Source: Roseivivax marinus | Lineage (GTDB): Bacteria; Pseudomonadota; Alphaproteobacteria; Rhodobacterales; Rhodobacteraceae | Assembly (NCBI RefSeq): GCF_900109705.1 | Contig: NZ_FOAI01000011.1 | Coordinates: 1-64,000, forward strand | DNA length: 64,000 nucleotides | Direction: 5' to 3' | In this document: piece after piece, positions 1 through 8,401 of the stretch | Position numbering within the stretch: the stretch's first letter is position 1 | Layout of the letters: each line of letters begins with the position of its first letter | The notes under the pieces: model-generated | Told to the model about the DNA's origin: nothing | Seen by the model: the letters and a program-made list of their open reading frames with translations, nothing else | Databases searched by the model: none | Program-made: the position numbers and the translations under genes

Positions 1-58
1 CTGTTCTCGGGAACACGTTGGACCACCGCATCAGGGGGGTCCCGTTTGGAAGCCGATC

Positions 59-80
59 ACCCCGCTACGGGGTTACTTTT
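59..80 (+). terminator. possible rho-independent terminator
   Basis: A perfect 6-bp stem (ACCCCG/CGGGGT, 59-64 and 68-73) with a 3-base loop is followed by TTACTTTT on the + strand. It could end a rightward transcript entering from outside the window. The stem is short, so this is tentative. Confidence 0.3.
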
Positions 81-120
81 CCACGCCTGTCCACACTCTG
101 ACAAAACGGCTTGACAGAGC

Positions 121-158
121 TTGCGCAGTCTTTTGGCGTCGTTTGCGCACTCTTTTGG
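121..158. repeat. two direct 16-bp repeats, 22-bp period
   Basis: TTGCGCAGTCTTTTGG at 121-136 and TTGCGCACTCTTTTGG at 143-158 differ at one base. They start 22 bp apart, about two helical turns. They lie just beyond the 3' end of nrdJ and just after a TTGACA hexamer at 111-116. The spacing would suit a protein-binding site, but no gene start can be tied to it inside the window. Confidence 0.55.
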
Positions 159-189
159 TTTTTCTGGCTGTAGACCGTCCCCTATCGCA

Positions 190-2475
190 TCACCCGCATT
201 TCGAGTGGCCGCAGCTCATGCAGGTCATGCAGCCCTCGACCATGCGCATCTCGAACTGGCCGCAGGACGGGCAGGCCTTCGGGCGCGGGCTGTCGAGGCC
301 GACGACCGACGCGGTGGGGTCGGATTTGAGGCCCGCGCCCTCGGCGTCGAGGAAACCGGTCGCGACGAGGTGCTGCTCGATCACGCCGCCGATCGCTGCG
401 AGGATCGAGGGGATGTACTTGCCCTTCACCCAGGCGCCCCCCCGCGGGTCGAACACCGCCTTGAGCTCCTCGACCACGAAGCTCACGTCGCCGCCGCGCC
501 GGAACACCGCCGAGATCATCCGCGTCAGCGCCACCGTCCAGGCGAAATGCTCCATGTTCTTGGAGTTTATGAACACCTCGAAGGGCCGCCGCCGGCCGCC
601 GACGACGATGTCGTTGATCGTCAGGTAGATCGCGTGCTCGCTGTCGGGCCATTTGAGCTTGTAGGTGTTGCCCTCGAGGGTCTGCGGCCGGTCGAGCGGC
701 TCGGACATGTAGACGACCTCGGCGCCGTCGTCGGCCTCGTGCACCAGCACCGCCTTGTCCTCTTTCGTACCCTCGGAACTCTCCGACACGCTCAGGACCG
801 AGCCGGTGACCTCGTTCGGGCGGTAGGTGGTGCAGCCCTTGCAGCCGGTCTCGTAGGCCTGGAGGTAGACGTCCTTGAACCGCTCGAAGCTGATGTCCTC
901 GGGGCAGTTGATGGTCTTCGAGATCGACGAGTCGACCCATTTCTGCGCCGCGGCCTGCATCCGGACGTGATCCTCGGGCGCCAGCGTCTGGGCGTTCACG
1001 AAGTGGTCCGGCAGCGGCGCGTCGCCATGGAGCGCGCGCCACGTGGCGACGGCGTAGTCGACCACCTCTTCTTCGGTGCGGGTGCCGTCCTTCTGAAGGA
1101 CCTTGCGGGTATAGGCATTGGCAAAGACCGGCTCGATCCCCGACGAGACGTTACCCGCGAACAGCGAGATCGTGCCCGTGGGCGCGATCGAGGTCAGAAG
1201 CGCGTTGCGGATGCCGTGTTCGCGCACCGCCGCGCGCACGTCTTCGTCCATCGCCTGCATGGTGCCGCTGGCGAGGTAGGCATCGGCGTCGAAGAGCGGG
1301 AAAGCGCCCTTCTCCTTCGCCAGCTCGGTGCTCGCGAGGTAGGCCGCCCGGGCGATGCGGCGCAGCCAGTCCTCGGTGCGGGCGGCGGCCTCCTCGGTGC
1401 CGTAGCGCAATCCGGCCATCGCCAGAGCGTCGGCGAGACCGGTCACGCCAAGGCCGATGCGGCGCTTGGCCTCTGCCTCGCGCGCTTGCGCCTCGAGCGG
1501 GAAACGCGAGGCGTCGACCACGTTGTCCATCATCCGCACCGCCGTGCGAACCAGTTCCTCGAGGGCCGCGTCATCGACACGCGCGTCCTCGGAGAACGGG
1601 TCCACCACCAGCCGCGCGAGGTTGATCGACCCCAGCAGGCACGCGCCGTAGGGCGGCAGCGGTTGCTCGCCGCACGGATTGGTCGCGGCGATGGTCTCGC
1701 AGTAGCTGAGGTTGTTGGCGGCGTTGATGCGGTCGATGAAGATCACGCCCGGCTCGGCGTAGTCGTAGGTCGCCCGCATGATGCGGTTCCAGAGGTCCCG
1801 CGCCGGCAGCGTGTGGTAGACCTTGCCGTCGAAGACCAGCTCCCACGACGCGTCCGCCTTCACCGCTTCCATGAATGCGTCGGTCACCAGCACCGAGAGG
1901 TTGAACATGCGCAGCCGCGCGCTGTCGGACTTGGCCGAGATGAACGCCTCGATGTCGGGATGGTCGCAACGCATGGTCGCCATCATCGCGCCCCGGCGCG
2001 AGCCCGCGGACATGATCGTTCGGCACATAGCGTCCCAGACATCCATGAACGACAGGGGGCCCGACGCGTCGGCCGCCACGCCCGCCACAGCCGCACCCTT
2101 GGGCCGGATGGTCGAGAAGTCATAACCGATGCCGCCGCCCTGCTGCATGGTCAGAGCGGCTTCCTTCAGCATGTCGAAGATGCCCGCCATCGTGTCGGGG
2201 ATGGTGCCCATGACGAAGCAGTTGAAGAGCGTGACAGACCGGGCTGTGCCCGCGCCCGCGACGATGCGGCCAGCGGGCAGGAAGCGAAAATCCTCGAGCG
2301 CGGCATAGAAGCGGTCTTCCCAGGCGTCGGGATCGGCCTCGCTTTCTGCAAGCGCGCGGGCGATGCGGCGCCAGGTGTCCTCGACCGAGCGGTCGACAGG
2401 CGTGCCGTCGGCCTCTTTCAGCCGGTACTTCATGTCCCAGATTTGTTCGGCGATGGGTGCGGCGAAGCGGGTCAT
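190..2475 (-). CDS. nrdJ: adenosylcobalamin-dependent (class II) ribonucleotide reductase
   Basis: This is the class II reductase that makes deoxyribonucleotides from ribonucleotides using a cobalamin-generated thiyl radical, without oxygen dependence. The 761-residue protein has the family landmarks: an N-terminal ATP-cone-like segment, LFNCFVMGTI, the NPCGEQPLPPYGACLLGS active-site segment, and a C-terminal cysteine-rich tail (CPSCGQ...CMTCMSCGHSKCG) of the type that re-reduces the active site. The ATG at 2475 is chosen because GGGGGA lies about 9 nt upstream. An in-frame TTG at 2505 would add 10 residues. The gene is divergent from the DUF1489 gene. No cobalamin riboswitch or clear NrdR box is visible in the 105-bp gap. 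Confidence 0.97.
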   Translation of the reverse strand: MTRFAAPIAEQIWDMKYRLKEADGTPVDRSVEDTWRRIARALAESEADPDAWEDRFYAALEDFRFLPAGRIVAGAGTARSVTLFNCFVMGTIPDTMAGIFDMLKEAALTMQQGGGIGYDFSTIRPKGAAVAGVAADASGPLSFMDVWDAMCRTIMSAGSRRGAMMATMRCDHPDIEAFISAKSDSARLRMFNLSVLVTDAFMEAVKADASWELVFDGKVYHTLPARDLWNRIMRATYDYAEPGVIFIDRINAANNLSYCETIAATNPCGEQPLPPYGACLLGSINLARLVVDPFSEDARVDDAALEELVRTAVRMMDNVVDASRFPLEAQAREAEAKRRIGLGVTGLADALAMAGLRYGTEEAAARTEDWLRRIARAAYLASTELAKEKGAFPLFDADAYLASGTMQAMDEDVRAAVREHGIRNALLTSIAPTGTISLFAGNVSSGIEPVFANAYTRKVLQKDGTRTEEEVVDYAVATWRALHGDAPLPDHFVNAQTLAPEDHVRMQAAAQKWVDSSISKTINCPEDISFERFKDVYLQAYETGCKGCTTYRPNEVTGSVLSVSESSEGTKEDKAVLVHEADDGAEVVYMSEPLDRPQTLEGNTYKLKWPDSEHAIYLTINDIVVGGRRRPFEVFINSKNMEHFAWTVALTRMISAVFRRGGDVSFVVEELKAVFDPRGGAWVKGKYIPSILAAIGGVIEQHLVATGFLDAEGAGLKSDPTASVVGLDSPRPKACPSCGQFEMRMVEGCMTCMSCGHSKCG

Positions 2476-2516
2476 GGCTGATTCCCCCGATGTAAGACCA
2501 TGCAATCTAGCGCGCC

Positions 2517-2545
2517 TCTACAACAGTTTGAAGTCAGGACGTCAA
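2517..2545 (-). promoter_or_regulatory. candidate nrdJ promoter
   Basis: Read on the minus strand, a TTGACG -35 hexamer (2540-2545) and a TGTAGA -10 hexamer (2517-2522) are separated by exactly 17 bp. The -10 lies about 40 bp upstream of the nrdJ start. This is a match by eye to a sigma-70-type promoter and is untested. Confidence 0.4.
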
Positions 2546-2580
2546 AGCCTACAATATGGGCCGTGGATGGGAAGGATTCG

Positions 2581-3012
2581 ATGGACAAGATCTGTCATCT
2601 CGTAAAGCTCAGCGCGGGCACGGACAGCGTCGACAGCCTGACGCGCTGGCAAGCCTCGGCCGCGGCACGTGGCCCGGACGGCTATCCGCGTCACGTCACA
2701 CGCATGTGGCCCAAGCGCGAATCCGAGATCGCCGGCAAGGGCTCGATCTACTGGGTCATCAAGGGCCTGATCCAGTGCCGCCAGCAGATCGTGCGGCTCG
2801 ACGAGGTCACGGGCGGCGACGGTATCCGGCGCTGCGCCATCGTGCTCGACCCGACGCTGGTGCGCGTGTCCCCTGCCCCGCGCCGCCCGTTCCAGGGCTG
2901 GCGCTACCTCGATCCCTCCGAAGCCCCCGCCGACCTCCGTCCGGGGCGCGAGGCCGACGACGCGCTGCCGCCGGAACTGGCGGGCGCACTCGCCGAGATC
3001 GGGGTGATCTGA
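2581..3012 (+). CDS. DUF1489 family protein
   Basis: This 143-residue protein of unknown function resembles the DUF1489 family that is common in alphaproteobacteria. It opens with MDKICHLVKLSAGTDSVDSL and has a conserved middle (WPKRESEIAGKGSIYWVIKG) followed by a segment around LIQCRQQIVRLDEV. There is no signal peptide or membrane segment, so it is probably cytoplasmic. The start at 2581 fits the family length; an in-frame ATG at 2500 would extend into the nrdJ promoter. It is divergent from nrdJ and convergent with the PPC-domain gene. Confidence 0.85.
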   Translation: MDKICHLVKLSAGTDSVDSLTRWQASAAARGPDGYPRHVTRMWPKRESEIAGKGSIYWVIKGLIQCRQQIVRLDEVTGGDGIRRCAIVLDPTLVRVSPAPRRPFQGWRYLDPSEAPADLRPGREADDALPPELAGALAEIGVI

Positions 3013-3136
3013 GCAATTTCCGAAGCAGTCAGCTGAGACCGCGGCAAGATGAACATGCGCCATTCCGGAACTCTCAGCGATGCCGCATTGGAAAGCCCGT
3101 GAGCCGTCCCCGGCCGGGACGCGGCTGCGCGGGCCC

Positions 3137-3586
3137 CTAGGGGTCCCGTCCCGGCTCTGCCGCCAGTTCAGCATATCCGGTGCGCGGGTCGTGTGGCCGG
3201 GTGAACTGCAACGCATCCGTCAGGCCGAGCACGATCTCGGCAGTCGTACGGACCGGGGAGCCGTGCAGCAGATGGCCCCCGCGCACCGCGCCCCCGGCAT
3301 CGGACACCGCGACATGAAGATGCGGGCCATCGAGCGACAGCGTGCCCGACAGGCCGACGATCTCCAGCGGCCCCGTCACCATCAGGCGATCGTCGCGCCC
3401 GGCCGGGCGCAGTTCGGCACGGTCGAGCGATCCCACCGCCGCGGCGACGAAGCCAGCCGTCTCGGGCGCGTCCGCGAACGCCGCCTCCAACGCAGCGCGC
3501 AGATCCTCGCCCGGCAGCAGCCGCAGAGCGAGGAACCGTGTCGCCGCGCCCGGCCAGTCGACGCGAAGCGAGGGCGCCCCGCTCAC
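3137..3586 (-). CDS. PPC/DUF296 domain protein
   Basis: The 149-residue protein consists of essentially one PPC (DUF296) domain. Core motifs seen are ALRLLPGEDLRAALE, AAVGSLDRAELRP and GPLEIVGLSGTLSLDGPHLH. Members of this family are small trimeric proteins, some linked to DNA binding through AT-hooks, but no AT-hook is present here. Its ATG overlaps the arginase stop by 4 bp, so the two genes are almost certainly co-transcribed and translationally coupled. The function is unknown; a role tied to arginine or urea metabolism is only suggested by context. GC-rich inverted repeats cover its stop codon. Confidence 0.85.
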   Translation of the reverse strand: MSGAPSLRVDWPGAATRFLALRLLPGEDLRAALEAAFADAPETAGFVAAAVGSLDRAELRPAGRDDRLMVTGPLEIVGLSGTLSLDGPHLHVAVSDAGGAVRGGHLLHGSPVRTTAEIVLGLTDALQFTRPHDPRTGYAELAAEPGRDP

Positions 3587-4506
3587 AGTCCGCGCGGCGT
3601 GGGCCGGTCGAACACCGTGCGCCCCAGCGCCGAGGCCGCAAGGTCGACCATCAGCTGCGCCGTGCGCCCACGCTCGTCCAGCATCGGGTTCAGTTCGACC
3701 AGATCGAGCGAGGCGAGGCAGCCCGCGTCGTGGATCATCTCCATGGCGAGATGCGCCTCGCGCACCGTTGCCCCGCCCGGCACCGTGGTGCCGACCGCTG
3801 GCGCCACCGCGGGGTCGAGGAAGTCCACGTCGAGCGACACGTGCAGTAGCCCCCCCACCGCCGTGACCTCCTCGAGGAAGGCCCGCAGCGACGCGGCGAT
3901 GCCGCCCTCGTCGATATCGCGCATGTCATGGCGACGGATCGACGTGGCCTCGAGCGCCGCGCGCTCGGGTCCGTCGACCGACCGCAGGCCGACAATGCAG
4001 ACGCGCTCTTCGGGGACCGGGTGCGGAACTTCGGGAAACTCGGGGAAGCCAGAGCGCCCGGTGACATAGGCCAGAGGCGTGCCGTGAAGATTGCCGCTTT
4101 CGGTCGTCTCGCAGGTGTGAAAATCCGAGTGGGCGTCGAGCCACAGCACGAACAGCGGCTTGCCGACCTCGGCCGCATGCGCCGCCGCGCCGTGGACGGT
4201 GCCGAGCGACAGTGCATGATCGCCGCCCATGAAGATCGCCGTCCCCTGCCCCAGCGCCTCTTCCGCGGCGCGCGACAGCGCGCGGGTCCAGCCCACGGTC
4301 TCGGGCAAGGCCACGAGATGCGCGTCCTCCGCCACGTCGGTGGTGTCCGGCCAGACGTTGCCGAGGTCGCGAACGGTATGGCCGAGATCCGTCAGCGCCC
4401 CGCCCAGCCGCGCCGTACGGTAGGCGTCGGGCCCCATCAGGCAGCCGTTGCGGGCTTTGCCGCAGTCGACCGGTGCGCCGATCAGAAGGACGGTCTGGGA
4501 TGTCAT
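3583..4506 (-). CDS. rocF: arginase
   Basis: Arginase hydrolyses L-arginine to ornithine and urea with a binuclear manganese centre. The 307-residue protein carries the three ureohydrolase signatures in order: GGDHALSLG, DAHSDFHT and SLDVDFLDP, which supply the metal-binding His and Asp residues. The length is normal for the family. The ATG at 4506 has GGAGAG just upstream; an earlier in-frame ATG at 4551 has no better support. It follows dsbB on the same strand after 75 bp and overlaps the PPC-domain gene by 4 bp. The related agmatinases share these motifs, but the overall pattern (PVDCG near the N-terminus) favours arginase. Confidence 0.93.
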   Translation of the reverse strand: MTSQTVLLIGAPVDCGKARNGCLMGPDAYRTARLGGALTDLGHTVRDLGNVWPDTTDVAEDAHLVALPETVGWTRALSRAAEEALGQGTAIFMGGDHALSLGTVHGAAAHAAEVGKPLFVLWLDAHSDFHTCETTESGNLHGTPLAYVTGRSGFPEFPEVPHPVPEERVCIVGLRSVDGPERAALEATSIRRHDMRDIDEGGIAASLRAFLEEVTAVGGLLHVSLDVDFLDPAVAPAVGTTVPGGATVREAHLAMEMIHDAGCLASLDLVELNPMLDERGRTAQLMVDLAASALGRTVFDRPTPRGL

Positions 4507-4581
4507 CGGGCTCTCCGTTCCGGGTCGGTGTCCCACCGGGATAGGACGCACGGGCGGAGGGGTCCAGTGCTGCGGCGGGCC

Positions 4582-5055
4582 TCAGCTTGGCCGGCTGCGC
4601 CCGGCCTGCCACGCGGCGATCCACAGGCCGGCCAGCACCAGCGAGGCGATGGCGTTCCAGCTGGCCATCGACAGGCCCGCCATCTGCCAGGCCACGTCGT
4701 CGCAACGCACCAGCGGCGCCGACATGATCTGGTCCATGAGCTGGTCCGTCGACAGCCCCTCGACACCGCTCGAGGTGCAGCTCGTGGGGCCTTCCCACCA
4801 GCCGCGCTCGACCCCGGTGTGGTAGAGACCGACGCCCGCCGTGGTCAGCGCCGCGAGCGCCCCCAGAAGGATCGCCCACGCCGCGCCCAGCGCCAGCGCC
4901 ACGCCGCCCGCGACAACCGCCACGCCATGCGGCCAACGCTGCCAGATACACAGTTTACACGGAGGCAGATCGCCCAGGTACTGAAAGCCGAACGCGGCCA
5001 GCAACAGCGCCGCGGAGCCTCCGGCGGCAAGGGCGATCAGCAGGGTGCGGGACAT
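4582..5055 (-). CDS. dsbB: disulfide bond formation protein B
   Basis: DsbB reoxidises DsbA in the periplasm and passes electrons to quinone. The 157-residue protein has four hydrophobic segments, the first-loop PPCKLC pair (CxxC) after TM1, and a second cysteine pair (SCTSS and VRCDD) in the second periplasmic loop. This is the full redox set. AAGGA lies about 9 nt before the ATG. It sits 28 bp after the yqaA-like gene and precedes arginase on the same strand. Confidence 0.93.
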   Translation of the reverse strand: MSRTLLIALAAGGSAALLLAAFGFQYLGDLPPCKLCIWQRWPHGVAVVAGGVALALGAAWAILLGALAALTTAGVGLYHTGVERGWWEGPTSCTSSGVEGLSTDQLMDQIMSAPLVRCDDVAWQMAGLSMASWNAIASLVLAGLWIAAWQAGRSRPS

Positions 5056-5083
5056 GGGCAGAATTCCTTGGACGTGAGGGGCC

Positions 5084-5662
5084 TTACAGCACTCGCAGGA
5101 CCATGAAGCCGCCCACGAGCGCCACGCAAAAGAGCGTGAACACCAGCCCGAGGCGACGCTCGATGAAATCGCGTATCGGCGGGCCGAAGACGCGCAGAAG
5201 GCCCGCGACGATGAAGAAACGCAGCGCCCGCGCGACCAGCGCGCTCAGGACAAACGGGATCAGCGGGAATGCCGACCAGCCCGACATGATGGTGATGACC
5301 TTGAACGGGAACGGCGTGACGCCGGCGATCAGGACCGCCCAGATACCGTACTCGTTGAAACGCGTGGCGAAGACCTCCATCGCGTCACCCTTGCCCAAGG
5401 CGGCGAGGATCGGCTGGCCCAGCTGCTCGTAGGCGAGCGCGCCGATGGCATATCCCGCGACGCCGCCCGCGACCGAGGCCAGCGTCGCCACCAGCGCGAT
5501 CAGCCAGGCGCGTCGCGGTCGCGCCAACACCATCGGGATCATCAGCACGTCCGGGGGGATCGGAAAGAAGGAGCTTTCGATGAAGGACACGAAAGCCAGC
5601 ACCCAGAGCGCCTGCGGATGCTCCGCGTAGGACAGGGTGCGGTCGTAGAGGCGTCTGAGCAT
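5084..5662 (-). CDS. YqaA family (DedA/SNARE-associated) membrane protein
   Basis: The 192-residue integral membrane protein has the features of the VTT/DedA superfamily, YqaA branch: FIESSFFPIPPDVLMIPMVL, a re-entrant-type segment, and GVTPFPFKVITIMSGW. Related proteins are implicated in membrane homeostasis and lipid or solute flipping; the substrate here is unknown. The start at 5662 gives the typical family N-terminus (MLRRLYDRTLSYAEHPQALW); an in-frame ATG at 5707 would add an Arg-rich stretch. It is the first gene of a probable leftward unit with dsbB. Confidence 0.88.
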   Translation of the reverse strand: MLRRLYDRTLSYAEHPQALWVLAFVSFIESSFFPIPPDVLMIPMVLARPRRAWLIALVATLASVAGGVAGYAIGALAYEQLGQPILAALGKGDAMEVFATRFNEYGIWAVLIAGVTPFPFKVITIMSGWSAFPLIPFVLSALVARALRFFIVAGLLRVFGPPIRDFIERRLGLVFTLFCVALVGGFMVLRVL

Positions 5663-5789
5663 GATGGGGATCCGGGTCCGGCGGCGTGCGCGGCGCCGGT
5701 TGACCATGCCCCCGCCGCCCGGTCAAGCGCCGCGGCCGTGCGAAGGGTCTGGACGTGGCCCACCGTGGCGGCTAGGACGAGGCCCGCGT

Positions 5790-5875
5790 GCCCGAGTGGC
5801 GGAATGGTAGACGCAGGGGATTCAAAATCCCCCGGTGGCAACACCTTGTCGGTTCGAGTCCGACCTCGGGTACCA
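5790..5875 (+). tRNA. tRNA-Leu (CAA)
   Basis: This is an 86-nt class II tRNA ending in CCA. The acceptor stem GCCCGAG pairs with CTCGGGT. The anticodon loop TTCAAAA in a GGGGA-based stem gives anticodon CAA. A long variable arm and a T-loop GGTTCGAGTCC are present. It is encoded toward the accessory RTX segment. Confidence 0.95.
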
Positions 5876-6228
5876 TGGCCTTCCCCGACAGAGCTGAGCA
5901 GCAATCCGCCCTGTGGGCGCGGTGGCAGCGCCCGCCACGCGCGCAAGGCCTCCCGACAACGTGCCGGGCGTGCCGTCCCGGAAGGACGGCGTGCCGGTCT
6001 GTCGGCGACCTCGTGGCAGCGTTGCCATGGCGTTTGCCGTCGTCCGTCTCGCGTTTTCGCGCGGACGATCCCGGAAGATCATGCGACTCGCTGCGAGACT
6101 GTCCGCGACGTCGGCCACTCACGAGCCCCGACAAGAAAGAAAGGCCCGGGCGCGCGGCCCGGGCCTCCGTTCTTTGACCGGTAAAAGCGTCCGGCACCGA
6201 AGTAGCGGACCCTCCTGCGACCACGTCC
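5876..6228. other. gene-poor interval after tRNA-Leu
   Basis: About 350 bp between tRNA-Leu and the RTX gene stop. I see no credible coding region, and no integrase or repeat of the tRNA 3' end. The only clear element is the terminator hairpin at its right end. Confidence 0.6.
6136..6166 (-). terminator. rho-independent terminator of the RTX gene
   Basis: A 9-bp stem AGGCCCGGG/CCCGGGCCT (6142-6150 and 6158-6166) is followed on the minus strand by TTTCTTTCTT. It lies about 60 bp past the RTX stop codon. Confidence 0.75.
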
Positions 6229-8223
6229 TCAGGCGAGGATGAAGTCGTCGAGGCCGAGATCGGCCGCTTCGACGCCCTCGAGCGTGATGGTGTGGCCGTC
6301 GGCCTCGATGACCGCGCCGGCCTCGGTGTCGACGATCGACAGTGTGTCGAACTTCGCCTGCGCCCCGGCGCCGTCGAGGCCCCGGAGATACAGCACGTCG
6401 CTGCCGTCCTCGAAGTCGGTGATGGTGTCGGCCTCGCCGTCGTGCAGCGACCGGAACACGAACACGTCGTCACCGTCACCGCCGGTCAGGGTGTCGTCGC
6501 CGACGCCGCCATTGAGCGTGTCGTCGCCCGACCCGCCCATCAGCACGTCGTCGCGACCGCCACCGGCCACGAAGTCGTCGCCGAGGCCGCCGTCGATGGT
6601 GTCGTTACCGGCCCCGCCGCCGACGCGGTCGCGCCCACCGCCAGCGGTGATGAGGTCGGAGCCGGTGCCGCCGCCCATGTCGTCGTGTCCCTGGCCGCCG
6701 TCGACCCGATCGTCACCGTAGGAGGCACCCATCGTGTCGTTGCCGAAGGAACCCGAGAGCGCATCGTTGCCGGCCCCGCCGTTGACGATGTCGTCGCCCT
6801 CGCCGCCGTCGGCTTCGTCGTCGCCGACACCTGCGCCGATCACGTCGTTTCCGGCACCGCCGGACATGGTGTCGTTGCCGGTGCCGCCGCCCATCAGGTC
6901 ATTGCCGCCACCGCCGGAGGCGACATCGTTGCCGCCGCCCGCGCCGATGTGGTCGTCGCCTTCACCGCCCTCGAGCGTGTTGTCGTCCTCGTCGCCCCAG
7001 TGATAGGTGATGCCGCGCGCCTCGAGGTAGTTCTCGTAGGCATGATCCGGCACGTTCGCGGGCAGGTCCTGGTGATGGGCCGGCACGAAACGGCCATAGC
7101 CTTCCGCCATCAGGTAGTAGACCGATCCGTCCTCGCTGGGGACGTAGACGCGGTACTGCGGCATCGGCCCGTCGGAGGCCGTGTCGACGATCAGCCCGTT
7201 CACCACCGAGAAGCTGGTGTCGTCGAGGTCTTCCTCGGACAGGCTTCCATCGTCCTCGACTTCGTACCAGGCGATCACGTTGCCGTCGTCGTCCAGTTCG
7301 AAGCGGTAAGCGTCGAGGTCGTCGCGCACACCGTCGTCGCCGGAGACCGGCGGAAGTTCGATGCCGTCGAGCTGGTCGAGCAGCGCGGCGTCGAATTCTC
7401 CTTCACCTTCGGCAACCTGGTACCAGTAGCCGGTGTCGGGGTCCTGCGCGTAGACCTTGAACTCGTCCTCGTCGGTTTCGGTCTCGACGAGGTATCCGTC
7501 GATCAGCTGGTAGGTCTCGTCGTCGATGTCCTCGGCTTCGAGTTCGCCGTCATCCTCGACTTCGAACTTGCCGGTGACGGCGCCGGTCTCGGCGTCGAAC
7601 TCGAAAACGTACGCGTCGTCCTCGACCTCCACCTCGAACCCGTCATCGTCTTCGCCATCGTCCAGCGTGTCGAGCACGGCGGCGTCGAACGCGCCGTCCC
7701 CGTCGGCAACCTTGCGCCACCGGCCGCTGTCCCCGAGAGGCGCGTAGACCGCCCACTCGGGGTCGTCCCCGCCCTCGGTTTCGACAAGGTAGCCGTCGAT
7801 CACCTGGTAGGACTCGTCGTCGATGTCCTCGGCCTCGAGCGCTCCACCGTCCTCGACTTCGAATTTGGCGGTCACCATGCCGTCCGCGTCGAACTCGAAG
7901 ACGTAGATGTCGTCGTCTTCGTCATCTTCGCCTTCGTCGTCCACAACGGCCCCGTCTCCGAGCGTCTCGAGCACGGCAGGGTCGAACGGCCCATCGCCCT
8001 CGGCGACCTCGCGCCAGATGCCCTCGTCATCGGCCCGGGCGTAGACCTTCCACTCGGCCTCGCCGTCATCGTCCTCGTCGGTCTCGACGACGTAGCCGTC
8101 GACCAGCGTGTAGGTTTCGTCCGCGTCGATGTCGTACTCGACCAGCGTGCCGTCCTCGAGAACCTCGTAGACGTCGGTGATGACGTTCGTTTCGTCGAAG
8201 GTGAAGCTGTAAGCGTGGCTCAT
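6229..8223 (-). CDS. acidic RTX calcium-binding protein with four N-terminal repeats
   Basis: The 664-residue, very acidic protein has two parts. Residues 4-92, 106-190, 203-287 and 304-380 are four copies of an approximately 85-residue unit with the recurring pattern Y.FEFD....V, EVEDDG.LE.EDIDDE.Y, IDGYLVET, a VYA strand and VA.G.G.FD. I do not recognise this unit. Residues about 418-585 are glycine/aspartate RTX nonapeptides (GGxGxDxxx) that bind calcium. The rest (VFVFRSL...DFEDGSDVL...FILA) resembles the C-terminus of type I-secreted proteins. There is no N-terminal signal peptide, so type I secretion is inferred; no ABC/MFP export genes lie beside it. AGGAAG precedes the ATG. A LuxR-type regulator is immediately upstream on the same strand. 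Confidence 0.9.
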   Translation of the reverse strand: MSHAYSFTFDETNVITDVYEVLEDGTLVEYDIDADETYTLVDGYVVETDEDDDGEAEWKVYARADDEGIWREVAEGDGPFDPAVLETLGDGAVVDDEGEDDEDDDIYVFEFDADGMVTAKFEVEDGGALEAEDIDDESYQVIDGYLVETEGGDDPEWAVYAPLGDSGRWRKVADGDGAFDAAVLDTLDDGEDDDGFEVEVEDDAYVFEFDAETGAVTGKFEVEDDGELEAEDIDDETYQLIDGYLVETETDEDEFKVYAQDPDTGYWYQVAEGEGEFDAALLDQLDGIELPPVSGDDGVRDDLDAYRFELDDDGNVIAWYEVEDDGSLSEEDLDDTSFSVVNGLIVDTASDGPMPQYRVYVPSEDGSVYYLMAEGYGRFVPAHHQDLPANVPDHAYENYLEARGITYHWGDEDDNTLEGGEGDDHIGAGGGNDVASGGGGNDLMGGGTGNDTMSGGAGNDVIGAGVGDDEADGGEGDDIVNGGAGNDALSGSFGNDTMGASYGDDRVDGGQGHDDMGGGTGSDLITAGGGRDRVGGGAGNDTIDGGLGDDFVAGGGRDDVLMGGSGDDTLNGGVGDDTLTGGDGDDVFVFRSLHDGEADTITDFEDGSDVLYLRGLDGAGAQAKFDTLSIVDTEAGAVIEADGHTITLEGVEAADLGLDDFILA

Positions 8224-8294
8224 GCGACTTCCTGTTCATTGCCGGACCGAAAACCCGCACGCCAAGCCGCGCACGGGACCCGATACAAGGTATG

Positions 8295-8313
8295 CTCATT
8301 TTTAGGGCATGAG
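8295..8313. promoter_or_regulatory. short inverted repeat upstream of the RTX gene
   Basis: CTCAT (8295-8299) and ATGAG (8309-8313) flank a 9-bp AT-rich spacer, about 75-90 bp before the RTX start. It could be an operator for the neighbouring LuxR-type regulator. It does not match the classical lux box well. Confidence 0.25.
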
Positions 8314-8401
8314 TGAGGCCGATCAATTCCTGATTGCGCGCCTCGGCGGAAAGCGGCGCGATTGGCGAGGCCCGTGCCGATGCGACCGGACGCCTGGTGG
8401 C

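Noticed and set aside
121-2481. 786-residue open frame on the + strand opposite nrdJ
   Set aside because: It is an Arg/His/Val-rich shadow of nrdJ caused by high GC at third codon positions; it shows no domain pattern.
2476-2580. Cobalamin riboswitch or NrdR box upstream of nrdJ
   Set aside because: The gap is too short for a riboswitch and no paired NrdR-like boxes can be seen.
6540-7003. Regular short repeats resembling a CRISPR array
   Set aside because: The period is that of RTX nonapeptide codons, within a coding frame, and there are no unique spacers.
6292-8316. 674-residue open frame opposite the RTX gene
   Set aside because: It mirrors the Asp/Gly codon repeats of the RTX protein; the regular Val/Ala pattern is the reverse complement of the repeats.
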